From assembly GCA_020854145.1 (NCBI GenBank), contig JADZFZ010000104.1, positions 1 to 48,074 of the forward strand: a stretch of 48,074 bases of DNA. The letters are read 5' to 3'. Origin of the DNA: Deltaproteobacteria bacterium. Its GTDB lineage: Bacteria > Myxococcota_A > Polyangia > Polyangiales > JADZFZ01. Under the pieces are notes generated by a model. The model did not search any database. It was given only the letters and a program-made list of their open reading frames with translations, and was not told the origin of the DNA. Below, piece by piece: positions 18,016 through 27,261 of this stretch (its first letter is position 1; every line of letters begins with the position of its first letter). A program made the position numbers and the translations under genes.

Positions 18016-19803
18016 CTAGAGCGCACCGCGTTGGCGGAGCACTCCCAGAAGGAGCTCGCGGATCTCGCCCGTCTCGCGTGCGGCCGCCGACTTCAGGAGC
18101 GGCTCCACGTCGGGGTGCTCGCTTCGCGTGAGGAGCTCTCGGCAGAGCGCCTGCTCCTGCGGGTCGCCGGTCGTCAGCACCTCGAGAAGCATCTCCGCGG
18201 CTTGCGGCGCGCTGATCCGGCCGATGCTCCCGAGCGCGGCTCGACGCACGTTCGCGTCGCGGCTCTCCCGGTAGATGCGGTTGATGGGATCGAACGCGTG
18301 CGGGAAGTGCATGTTGCCGACCGCGCCCAACGCCTCGCGTCGGACGGTGGCATCGGGATCCGCGAGCCCGCGCGTGACGAGGCCGAAGCTCCGCTTGAAG
18401 TAGAGCGTCCGTGTCGCGGCGAGCACCGCGGCGCGAACGGCCGTGGAGGGGTGCTCGTAGAGCTTCTCGAGCGGCGCCAGCGCCACGTAGAGCTGCACCT
18501 GCCCGAGGCGCGTGGCGACGTTCGCGAGGAGCTCGGGAGGCGCCGGTTCGGCGCCGGCGAGCTGGGCGAGCCTCGCGAGCAGCGCACGCCGCCGCGTGTA
18601 CGACGGCCATTTCTTGTCGAAGACGACCTCGGCCATCGTCTCCGCGGGGTCGCCACCTTGCTCCCACTCGACGACGTCGAGGTACCAGACGTCCGGATAC
18701 GCCGTCTCGACGCGGAGATACTCCGGGAACGTCGGCATCTCGAGCGACTCGTCGCTCACGCCCTCGAGGCGCTTGGCCAGACGGGCGTAGCGGGCCTTGC
18801 GGACCGGCGCGAGCTCGAGCTGCGCGAGACGGTCGTAGACCTCGCGCACGCGTGCGAAGAGCCCCACTTCGTTGAACGCGTCGATCGCGGCCGCGTAGCT
18901 GTTCTCGACGAGCTCGAGCGGGCCGCCTTGCGAGAGCGTCTGCTCGCCGGCCGCGAGATGGACCTCCGCGGCCCGCCGTCGATAGTGCCGGTCGTACGCC
19001 AGCCCGAGGCGCCTCGCGTAGTCGGCGGCCTCGCGGAACAAGGTCCCCGCGGCGTGCAGCTCTCCGCGCTCCACTGCGAGCTTCTGGAAGTCCTCGTAGT
19101 ACTGCAGGACGTAGTACTTGAGGTTGTCCTCCTTCAGCACCCGGATGCAGTTCAGGTAACCCTCCGAGAGGTTCTCGAAGGCTCCGTCGCGCCCGATGCT
19201 CAGCAGCACGGAGAAGCAGTCGAACGCGCGCTCGCGGAGGCCACGCTCCTCGAAACCGTCGGCCGCGGCCTCGAGCAGATGGATGCTCGAGACGATGTGC
19301 CGTCGCGCGGCCGAGCGATCGCCGAGGCGGCTGCACGCTCGACCGAGGTCGAAGCGCACGAGCCCGGCGGTGTAGGGATCGCTCGCGAGACGCGGATCGT
19401 CGGCGAGCCGTTCCCAGAGCACGCGTGCGCCGCGGTCGTCTCCCGCACGCTCGAGCGCCATGGCGGCGTGCGCGAACCATCCCGCCGCGAGGAAGTGCTT
19501 CGCTGCGCCGGTGTGATCGCCGATGTGCTGCGAGCAACGGGCGAGGTCCGTCGGCACGTCGGGCACGAGCGTCGCGGCGCTCCGCACGTCGTCGAGGAAC
19601 ATCGACACCGTCGCGGCCGCGCGTCGTCGTCGGGTGCGCCCGAGCGCGTCGGCGAATCGGCCGAGGCACGCGGCGTACTCGGCGTCCACGAGGTGCGTGC
19701 GGTCGCAGATCTCCCAGAGGATCGGCAGCGCCGACTCCGGGCTGCCGGACGCGAGCAATCGATCGACCTGTCGGAGCGAGTCCGAGACCGCGGAGAACGA
19801 CAT
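18016..19803 (-). CDS. TPR/HEAT-repeat protein linked to VWA gene
   Basis: C-terminal HEAT-like units: HPSTAVRAAVLAATRTLYF, ADPDATVRREALGAVGNM, SRDANVRRAALGSIGRI; ATG at 19803 is 2 nt after the upstream VWA stop. Confidence 0.75.
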   Translation of the reverse strand: MSFSAVSDSLRQVDRLLASGSPESALPILWEICDRTHLVDAEYAACLGRFADALGRTRRRRAAATVSMFLDDVRSAATLVPDVPTDLARCSQHIGDHTGAAKHFLAAGWFAHAAMALERAGDDRGARVLWERLADDPRLASDPYTAGLVRFDLGRACSRLGDRSAARRHIVSSIHLLEAAADGFEERGLRERAFDCFSVLLSIGRDGAFENLSEGYLNCIRVLKEDNLKYYVLQYYEDFQKLAVERGELHAAGTLFREAADYARRLGLAYDRHYRRRAAEVHLAAGEQTLSQGGPLELVENSYAAAIDAFNEVGLFARVREVYDRLAQLELAPVRKARYARLAKRLEGVSDESLEMPTFPEYLRVETAYPDVWYLDVVEWEQGGDPAETMAEVVFDKKWPSYTRRRALLARLAQLAGAEPAPPELLANVATRLGQVQLYVALAPLEKLYEHPSTAVRAAVLAATRTLYFKRSFGLVTRGLADPDATVRREALGAVGNMHFPHAFDPINRIYRESRDANVRRAALGSIGRISAPQAAEMLLEVLTTGDPQEQALCRELLTRSEHPDVEPLLKSAAARETGEIRELLLGVLRQRGAL

Positions 19804-19805
19804 CG

Positions 19806-21350
19806 TCAGCCCCGCGGCTCCGCGGCGGGGTCGCGCGAGCCGGAGCCCGCCGGTGGCGGCGGCACCGTCGAGCGGCGCGTCGCGGCGGGTGATTCGCCCG
19901 CGACGTCCGCGACGATGTCGAGCGCGCGCCGGGCGCGCAGCGTGCGGTCCGCGAGCGTCTTGGCGTCGACGACCTGAGCGCGGTGAAGCCGTCCGAGGTA
20001 GTCGAGCTCGAGCGGCAACACGCTCGGCAGGATGAAGATGCCGTAGAGCGTCGCCGAGCGTCGGAGCGCCTCGACCGTCTCGGGCGGGATGTTGCACTCG
20101 CCGTGGGTCAGCAGGTAGAGGACGACGTTCTTGCGCTCACGTCGCACGAGGCGCGTCAGCTCGTCCGCGAGCACCGCGAAGACGCGGGCGTAGTTGCGCC
20201 CGCGCTCGCCGCGGAACGACAGCAGGTAGGGCACGTTGAGCCCGGCCTCGCTCCGACGTCCGGGCTTGGCGCGGATCTGCTCGTGCAGGCGCGAGTCGAA
20301 GAAGCGGAGCGCGACCTCCTCGCCGCGGAGCAGGAGCTTCTTCGCGAGCGTCAGCGCGAGCCCACGCGCGAACGTCTGTCGCTGGCCGCGCATCGATGCG
20401 CTGGCGTCGATCGCGATGTAGTGCAGCCGCAGCTCCTGCTCGTTCTCCTTCTCGTGGACGTAGTAGAAGAGCTCGTTCTCCATGAAACGCTGCGTGAAGA
20501 GCTCGTCGGGCAGGGCGAGCTCCGACAGGAGCAGCGAGTCGAGGCTTCCGCGGCGGGCGATGCCCGCGTAGCCGTCCATCCCGAAGATCTGCTGGCCTCC
20601 GGCCTTCTTCGTCTCGAGCACGCTCGGCAGGAGATCCAACGAGAAGTTCACGACGTCGTTCGCCTCGGGCGAGCCGAGGACGGTGAGCAGGTCGAGCATG
20701 CCGAGGACGTTCGCCGCTCCGGCCTCGGCGCCGAACATCCCGAGCAGGCGCAGCGTGTCGAGATCGATCTGCTCGACGTTCGTCACGATGCGCATGTGGC
20801 TCGACGCGACGTGGCGCAGATAGGCTGCGTCGAACGTCCGATCGACGGCGCTGAAGAGCGAGGCCAGCTGCCCTTCGAGGTCGCGGTAGAGCTCGCCGTC
20901 GAGGGACAGCGGAGGCGGCGTCGCGATGCGTCGGCCAGCGGTGAAGCGCTCGTGCACCGGCGCCAGGATCTTCAGCAGCAGCACGGCGACCAGGTCGTCG
21001 GACAGGCGCCACGCGCGTGCGCGCTCGGTCACCTCGCTGTGCGCGACCTCCGTGAGGAGCGTCTCGTAACGGCGCAGGTCCGCATCCACTTCGGGCGGCA
21101 GCGGGATCCGCGTGAGCGCATCGCGCCGTCCGATGGGCGCGCTGCGCGGGTCGGCGGCGAACAGGAGGCCGAGATCGTGGACGATCGCGAAGGGCGCGGC
21201 GATGCCCACCTTGGCCAGCGCATTGCGCCACGAGGCGGCGCGCAGGATGTGTGATGCGTCGTGCGAGCGCACCAGGGAGAGCGCGAGCGAGCCCACGTCG
21301 TGGGCCGTCGCGCTGCCGAGCAGATGGCGCGGGATGGGCAAGCGGGCCAA
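19806..21350 (-). CDS. VWA domain protein
   Basis: LHYIAIDASASMRGQRQTFARGLALTLAKKLL (DxSxS MIDAS), ALRFFDSRLHEQI, VVLYLLTHGECNIPPETVEALRRSATLYGIFI. Confidence 0.8.
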   Translation of the reverse strand: MARLPIPRHLLGSATAHDVGSLALSLVRSHDASHILRAASWRNALAKVGIAAPFAIVHDLGLLFAADPRSAPIGRRDALTRIPLPPEVDADLRRYETLLTEVAHSEVTERARAWRLSDDLVAVLLLKILAPVHERFTAGRRIATPPPLSLDGELYRDLEGQLASLFSAVDRTFDAAYLRHVASSHMRIVTNVEQIDLDTLRLLGMFGAEAGAANVLGMLDLLTVLGSPEANDVVNFSLDLLPSVLETKKAGGQQIFGMDGYAGIARRGSLDSLLLSELALPDELFTQRFMENELFYYVHEKENEQELRLHYIAIDASASMRGQRQTFARGLALTLAKKLLLRGEEVALRFFDSRLHEQIRAKPGRRSEAGLNVPYLLSFRGERGRNYARVFAVLADELTRLVRRERKNVVLYLLTHGECNIPPETVEALRRSATLYGIFILPSVLPLELDYLGRLHRAQVVDAKTLADRTLRARRALDIVADVAGESPAATRRSTVPPPPAGSGSRDPAAEPRG

Positions 21351-21470
21351 TAGTCCGCGCTCGCGCTCGCGACCGCAACCGCAGTCGAGGTGCCCTCGCT
21401 GCCTACGCTGCGCCCCATGTGTGTGTGAGGATCACGGGCGTGAGACCCAGCAAACAGGGCAATCCCGAGC

Positions 21471-21499
21471 TTGACATCGAAGAGGCGTGCCCGGAGGAT
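21471..21499 (+). promoter_or_regulatory. Possible sigma70-like promoter
   Basis: TTGACA-17 nt-GAGGAT upstream of the ATG at 21533; -10 match is weak. Confidence 0.3.
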
Positions 21500-21532
21500 C
21501 ACGCGAGAGGGACTCTGTCCTCGGCCCATTCG

Positions 21533-22741
21533 ATGCTCGGTACGAACGAGTTCGCGTCCGTCGCTGGCGCTCGGGCATGTCGCGACTTCGCAGTCGCACG
21601 TCCTGGCGTGCGTCGCGCGCGCTCGGAGCTCGCGAGACTCCTGCTGGCGTCGTCGGTGGTGATGGGCTGCTTCGCACCCGCGACGCTTGCGAGCGCGCAA
21701 CAGGGCACCGGCGGCGACGAGCCCTCCGGCGAGGACCGGCAGGCTGCTGCGGAAGCCTACGACCGCGGCCGGGCCGCGTTCCTCGCGCGCGACTACGAGC
21801 GTGCAGCCGAGTGGTTCGAGACCGCCGACCGCCTCGCGCCGGCGGAGCTCGCGCTCGAGGCCGCCGTGCGCGCCAACCAACGTGCGGGGCGGACTGCGCG
21901 CTCCGCGACGCTCGCGCTCGCACTGCAGCAGCGGTACCCGGGCGACTCGAACGCGCAGGAGCTGGCGGCGAGCGTGTTGCGTCAGACGGCTCCACGCCTC
22001 GGACGCGTCGCGGTCGCGTGCAACACGCGCTGTCAGGCCGAGCTCGACGGCGCGCTGCAGGTTTCGACGACCTTCTTCGTCGAGCCTGGGCGGCACGCGG
22101 TCGTCGTCCACTTCCGGACCGGTCGAGTCGAGCGCTCGGTCGATGCCATCGCGGGGCGCGAGCAGCGCATCGAGGTGCAGGCGCCGCCGGACACCGGGCG
22201 TGGCGGTGGGCGTGATCGCGGAGGCGACGGCGGACCGCGCGACGCCTCGTCGCTCGAGGGTCTCGACCTCAACGACGACGGCGAGGAGGACGGCGAAGCC
22301 GATGGGCGGCGCCGACGACGCCGTGACGACGACGAGGACGAGGGCGGCGGGTTGCCGAGCCCCGTGTTCTGGATCTCGGCGGCGACGACGGTCGGGCTGG
22401 GCGCCGCGCTCGTCTGGTCGGGTCTCGACACGCAGTCGGGTGCGGACGAGTACGAGTCGCTGGTCGAGGACTACGAGACCGGACGGGGCACTCGTAGCGC
22501 GGCGGAGGCAGCCCTCGAAGACGGCCGCGACCGCGAGATGCGGACGAACCTCCTCATCGGTGCCACGGCGGTCGTGGGTGCGGCCACGGTCGTGTTCGCC
22601 GTGCTGACGGACTGGGGTGGCGCAGACGACGGTGACGACCGAAGGGCGCGCCGTGACCGGGCGCGGGCCACGATGTCGCCGCGATTGGTGGCGGGCCCAA
22701 CGTCGCAGGGTGGAGCCGTGTCCATCCAGGGACGGTGGTGA
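21533..22741 (+). CDS. TPR/PEGA-like membrane protein
   Basis: AAAEAYDRGRAAFLARDYERAAEWFETADRLAPA; PEGA-like DGALQVSTTFFVEPGRHAVVVHF; acidic/Arg linker; C-terminal hydrophobic segments. Confidence 0.65.
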   Translation: MLGTNEFASVAGARACRDFAVARPGVRRARSELARLLLASSVVMGCFAPATLASAQQGTGGDEPSGEDRQAAAEAYDRGRAAFLARDYERAAEWFETADRLAPAELALEAAVRANQRAGRTARSATLALALQQRYPGDSNAQELAASVLRQTAPRLGRVAVACNTRCQAELDGALQVSTTFFVEPGRHAVVVHFRTGRVERSVDAIAGREQRIEVQAPPDTGRGGGRDRGGDGGPRDASSLEGLDLNDDGEEDGEADGRRRRRRDDDEDEGGGLPSPVFWISAATTVGLGAALVWSGLDTQSGADEYESLVEDYETGRGTRSAAEAALEDGRDREMRTNLLIGATAVVGAATVVFAVLTDWGGADDGDDRRARRDRARATMSPRLVAGPTSQGGAVSIQGRW

Positions 22742-22743
22742 GG

Positions 22744-24642
22744 ATGGCGACGCGCCCGCATCCGCAACCAGAGGCCCGCCGGATCACCGGGAGCGAGGTC
22801 GGGGCGACGGGTGCGCACAGCGCGCCCATCGTGACGCCGTGGGCGGGCACGCGGCTCGGACGCTACGAGGTCCTCGCCGAGCTCGCGTCGGGCGGCATGG
22901 CGAGCGTGTTCATCGCGCGCGCCGTCGGTGTGGCGGGGTTCCAGCGACTCGTCGCCGTCAAGGCGCTGCATCCGCACCTCGCGCGCGAGACCGAGTTCAT
23001 CTCGATGTTCCTCGACGAGGCGCGCCTCGCCGCTCGCATCCACCATCCGAACGTGGTCGCCACGCTCGACATCAGCGAAGGGCAGGGCGGCTACTTCATC
23101 GTGATGGACTACATCGAGGGCGACTCGCTCGCGGGTCTGTTCCGCCGCGCCAAGCGCGCGGGGCAACGGATCCCGCTCGATGTCGTCCTGCGCGTCGGCC
23201 TCGACGCGATCAACGGGCTGCACGCTGCGCACGAGCTCACCGACGACGCGGGTCAGGTGCTCAAGCTGGTGCACCGCGACGTCTCGCCGCAGAACGTCAT
23301 CGTCGGCATCGACGGAGTGAGCCGCCTGACCGACTTCGGCGTCGCGCGCGCCGAGTCGAGGCTCAGCTCCACGCGGGACGGTCAGTTCAAGGGCAAGCTC
23401 GCGTACATGGCGCCGGAACAGATCCGGACGTCGCGCGACATCGATCGCCGGGCCGACATCTTCGCGATGGGTGTCGTGCTCTGGGAGTGCATGGTCGGTG
23501 AACGACTGTTCAAAGCCGAGGACAACGCCGAGATCCTGAACCGAGTCCTCAACGAGCCGATCCCCAAGCCCGCCGACCTCGTCCCGAGCATCCCGCCGAC
23601 GATGTCGGACTCCGTGATGTACGCGCTCGAGCGCGACCGCGAGCTGCGCTACGCGACCGCGTCCGACTTCGCCCAGGCCATCGAGGACGCGGCCGCCATG
23701 TGCGGGCTGCGCATCGCTTCGCCCCGCGCAGTCGGCCAGTTCGTCGCGCAGATCAGCTCCGAGAAGCTCGAGACCGAGCGCGAGCGCGTTCGTACCGGCA
23801 TCGAGCACGCGAAAGTGCAGTGGGCGCAGAGCTCGCGCGAAGACGTGATCTCGAGCTCCAACGTCTACGCTTCGGGGCGCGGGCAGTCCCAGGCGCTTCC
23901 GGTGCCCGAGACCGGTGGTGCGACGGTGGCCGCGACGCCGCGCTCGCGCGTCACCGGCACGGTCGCGCTCTCGTACCCGCCGGCGCAGCGGACCTCGGGC
24001 GCGATGCCGGCTCCCGAGGTGCCACCGAAGAGCCGCGTCGGAGTGGCGCTGATCGGAGGCGTCGGCGGGGTCGTGGTCGCCACCGCTCTGGCCGCCGGCG
24101 CCTACTTCGCGTTCTTCCGATCTCCGACCGAGGCAACGGTCGTCGACCCACCCGCGTCGGTCGACCGAGTCGCGCCGACGCCCGTCGCGGACGGGCTCGA
24201 TCTGACGGGTGCCCGGCCGACGGCCGTGGTGACGCCTGCCGCTGCTCCGCCGGTGGCGACGGCGCCGACGACACCAGCGCCGACGCCGCCGGCCGCCGTC
24301 CCGGCCGCTCCCACCGGCGCCGCGACCACGCCCCCGCAGGAGGCCCCGGGAGTCACCCCCACCTCGGCCAACCCGCAGACGCCCGCGGCCAACGCACCGC
24401 CCGTCGCGCCGCTGCCTCCGCTCGTGGATCCGACGCCGCCGGCCGAGCCCGCGGACACCTCGCGCCGCACCGGTTCTCGCCGCGGTCCTCCGCCTCGCCG
24501 CGGTCCTGCCGCGCCCGTCCAGCCGCCGCCGCGCGCGGGCGGACCGGGCCTGCAGGACTACGTGCCGCCGCCGCGTCCGCAGACGCCGGCACGTCAAGGC
24601 GGCGAGGACGACTTCATCCGACGCAGCCCGTATCGGAAGTAG
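22744..24642 (+). CDS. Serine/threonine protein kinase
   Basis: LGRYEVLAELASGGMASVFIARAVG, VAVKALHPHL, VHRDVSPQNVIVG, LTDFGVARAESR, YMAPEQI; Pro/Ala-rich C-terminus after a TM segment; GTG start at 22735 also possible. Confidence 0.9.
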   Translation: MATRPHPQPEARRITGSEVGATGAHSAPIVTPWAGTRLGRYEVLAELASGGMASVFIARAVGVAGFQRLVAVKALHPHLARETEFISMFLDEARLAARIHHPNVVATLDISEGQGGYFIVMDYIEGDSLAGLFRRAKRAGQRIPLDVVLRVGLDAINGLHAAHELTDDAGQVLKLVHRDVSPQNVIVGIDGVSRLTDFGVARAESRLSSTRDGQFKGKLAYMAPEQIRTSRDIDRRADIFAMGVVLWECMVGERLFKAEDNAEILNRVLNEPIPKPADLVPSIPPTMSDSVMYALERDRELRYATASDFAQAIEDAAAMCGLRIASPRAVGQFVAQISSEKLETERERVRTGIEHAKVQWAQSSREDVISSSNVYASGRGQSQALPVPETGGATVAATPRSRVTGTVALSYPPAQRTSGAMPAPEVPPKSRVGVALIGGVGGVVVATALAAGAYFAFFRSPTEATVVDPPASVDRVAPTPVADGLDLTGARPTAVVTPAAAPPVATAPTTPAPTPPAAVPAAPTGAATTPPQEAPGVTPTSANPQTPAANAPPVAPLPPLVDPTPPAEPADTSRRTGSRRGPPPRRGPAAPVQPPPRAGGPGLQDYVPPPRPQTPARQGGEDDFIRRSPYRK

Positions 24643-24681
24643 CGGCTGCCGCGCCGCGGATGCTGCGAGCCCGTACGCGAC

Positions 24682-26004
24682 GTGCCGATGGTTTCGCGGC
24701 ATCATGTGCGGGTGTGCTTGCGACAGCTTGGCTTCGAGCGGGTGGGGGTCGCCGCTCTCGCGCTGCTGACCGCATGCGACGTCTACGACGCTTCGCTGCT
24801 CGATGACGTCGATGGCGGCGCGTCTCTCGATCTCTCCATGGAGGCCACGGTCGACCTCGGGAGCGACGCGGACCCGCCTCCTCCCGATGACGGTCCCGGA
24901 CCGGACGATGACGAGACCCCACCTCCTCCGCCTCCGGACATGGGTCCCCCGGGATGCGTTCCGCGCCGTCCTCCGGAGCGGCCGGTGCTCTCCGATCCCG
25001 CGTCGACGCCGGTGCGCTGGTACGCGATGCGCGACCTCCGCGTCGGCATGGGCGAGCAGTGGAGAAGCCTCGGCTACGACCTCGACGGCTTCTGCAGCGA
25101 CGTGGACTCGACCGAGTCCGAGTGCGCGCCGTCCGAGGGTTTCGGCGTGACCATGGACGGTGACGACGGCGTCGACAACGCATTCGGTCAGACCTTCATC
25201 CAGCTCATCACGCTGCTGCAGCCCGAGTACGAGTCCTTGGCGAACGCACGCATCGACGTCGGCGAGTACGGCATCCTCGTGCGCCTCGCGGAGTGGAACG
25301 GCACCGCGAACGATCCCGTCGTCGACGTCGCGCTCGTCGATGCTTCCCGGGGCTTCGCGATGGGCGCCGACCCGACGGCGGTTCTCGAGCCGCCCGAGTG
25401 GAACGGAAGCGACGAGTGGATCGCGAGCACGCGATCCTTCGCGGCCGGCGACACCACACGACCACTCGCCCGCGACACGGCCGGCTTCGTGGTCGACAAC
25501 GTCTTGGTGGCGCACCCGCGCGACGGGACCGAGCTCAGCATCACCTCCGATCGCACGGTCACCCTCAAGCTGACCGGCGTCATCCTCACGGCGCGCATCG
25601 ACGACGGCAATCGCCGTCTCGTCGACGGGATCGTCGCAGGTCGCTGGGCGCTCGACGACATCTTCAACACGTTGCCGCGCGCCTTCATCTGCCCCGATAC
25701 CGACCAATACCGCGGCGCGCAGACTGCGTTGGATCGCGCCGCGGACGTCACCGTGGACGGCGAGCCGACGCCGTTCCTCAGGTGCGAGGCGATCAGCGTC
25801 GGCGTCGGCTTCTCGGGCACGCTCTCCACCATCCACAGCTACGGCGACGGGCGCGTGATCCGCGACGTGTGCGCCGAGCCCGACCTCTGTGACGACACGT
25901 GCTCGAGCGCGATGAACGGCCGGTGTGACGACGGCGGGCAGGGCTCGGTGTCGATCCAGTGTACGTACGGGACCGATTGCGCCGACTGCGGCGTCCGGCT
26001 CTGA
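24682..26004 (+). CDS. Lipoprotein, paralogue 1 of a three-gene tandem family
   Basis: LLTACDVYDASLLDD lipobox; YDLDGFCSDVDSTESECAP; DNAFGQTFIQLITL; ARWALDDIFN-type core; Cys-rich tail CDDTCSSAMNGRCDDGGQGSVSIQCTYGTDCADCGVRL; exact start uncertain. Confidence 0.75.
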   Translation: MPMVSRHHVRVCLRQLGFERVGVAALALLTACDVYDASLLDDVDGGASLDLSMEATVDLGSDADPPPPDDGPGPDDDETPPPPPPDMGPPGCVPRRPPERPVLSDPASTPVRWYAMRDLRVGMGEQWRSLGYDLDGFCSDVDSTESECAPSEGFGVTMDGDDGVDNAFGQTFIQLITLLQPEYESLANARIDVGEYGILVRLAEWNGTANDPVVDVALVDASRGFAMGADPTAVLEPPEWNGSDEWIASTRSFAAGDTTRPLARDTAGFVVDNVLVAHPRDGTELSITSDRTVTLKLTGVILTARIDDGNRRLVDGIVAGRWALDDIFNTLPRAFICPDTDQYRGAQTALDRAADVTVDGEPTPFLRCEAISVGVGFSGTLSTIHSYGDGRVIRDVCAEPDLCDDTCSSAMNGRCDDGGQGSVSIQCTYGTDCADCGVRL

Positions 26005-26074
26005 CCCGCGCGTTGGCGTCGTCCGGCTGCAAGCACTCGACGACCTGGGGCCTTCCCCGGCACAATCATGACGG

Positions 26075-27259
26075 GTGCTTCGCTTCCGTAACGCGGCGGT
26101 CGGCTTCTCGTTGGCGTTGCTCGTGGGCTGCGACGCCTACGATCCGGCGTTGCTGACGAACGCGCGGCGTCTGGACGCCGGGCAGCTCGATCCCGATCGC
26201 GACATGGACGTCCCGATGGACGTCGAGGTGCCCGACGCAGGTCCGCCGATGGACATGGGGGATCCCGACCTGGGTCCGCCGCCGGACATGGGACCCGCCG
26301 ACTCGGGCTGCAGCACGGTCCCGCCCGTTCGGCCGACGCTCGCCGATGGGCCCGACATGCCCGTCCGCTGGTTCGCGATGCGGAGCTTCGATCTCGGCAT
26401 CGGCATCCGGTGGCAGCAGATCTCGTACGACCTCGACGCGCGCAACAGCGGCCCCGACTCCGATCCCTCCACGGTCGAGTGCGCGCCTCCCCCTGGTTTC
26501 TCGGTGCCTCAGGACGGTCCGTGTGGTGTGGACAACGGCTTCGGCGCGACCTTCATCCCGCTCGTGACGCTGATCGAGCCGGGGTTCGCAGACTCGGCGA
26601 CGACGACCGTGATCGACGGGAGGCTCGGGGCGCTCGTGCGTCTCGCGGGGTGGAACGGGACGCCCAACGATCCCGTCGTCGACGTGGCGTTGGTCGACTC
26701 GCCGCAAGGCGGGGGCGCCGACAGCGACTTCTCGATGGGCGAGATGGGGATGACGCCGCTCGAGTTCGACGGGACCGATCGGTGGTTCGGGAGCAGCAAT
26801 GCCTTCGCAGCTGGCGACGAGAGCCGGCCGCTCTTCCGCGACTCGAGCGCGTTCGTGGTCGACAACCTCCTCGTCGCGCGGCTTCGCGACGGCAGCCAGC
26901 TCGTCATCAGCAGCGACTCGCGTACGGCGGCGATCAAGCTGACGGGCACCATCCTCACTGCCGAGATCTCCGACGGGTCGCGCGCTCTCTCCAACGGGAT
27001 CCTCGCGGGTCGGTGGGCGCTCGACGACATCTTCAACGCGATGCCCGGCTTGGCCGTCTGTCCTGGGCAGGAGTCGTACACGGCGATCCAGGAGGCGCTG
27101 CGGCGGTCGGCGGACCTCACGGTGTCCGGGGAGTCGACGCCATTCCTCTTGTGCGAGGCGCTCAGCGTGGGCATCGGCTTCGAGGCGGTCCTCGCGGAGT
27201 TCGAGGGCGTGCGCCCCGCGCGGCCGGTGATCGACGGTTGCTCGGACGCCGGCAGCTGA
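26075..27259 (+). CDS. Lipoprotein, paralogue 2
   Basis: LLVGCDAYDPALL lipobox; VRWFAMRSFDLGIGIRWQQISYDLDARNSGPDSDPSTVECAP; LARLAGWNGTPNDPVVDVALVDS-type core shared with neighbours. Confidence 0.75.
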   Translation: MLRFRNAAVGFSLALLVGCDAYDPALLTNARRLDAGQLDPDRDMDVPMDVEVPDAGPPMDMGDPDLGPPPDMGPADSGCSTVPPVRPTLADGPDMPVRWFAMRSFDLGIGIRWQQISYDLDARNSGPDSDPSTVECAPPPGFSVPQDGPCGVDNGFGATFIPLVTLIEPGFADSATTTVIDGRLGALVRLAGWNGTPNDPVVDVALVDSPQGGGADSDFSMGEMGMTPLEFDGTDRWFGSSNAFAAGDESRPLFRDSSAFVVDNLLVARLRDGSQLVISSDSRTAAIKLTGTILTAEISDGSRALSNGILAGRWALDDIFNAMPGLAVCPGQESYTAIQEALRRSADLTVSGESTPFLLCEALSVGIGFEAVLAEFEGVRPARPVIDGCSDAGS

Positions 27260-27261
27260 CG

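Noticed and set aside
22471-25836. 1121-aa minus-strand ORF
   Set aside because: Antisense to the kinase and a lipoprotein; Arg/His/Asp-rich low-complexity translation typical of a high-GC shadow frame
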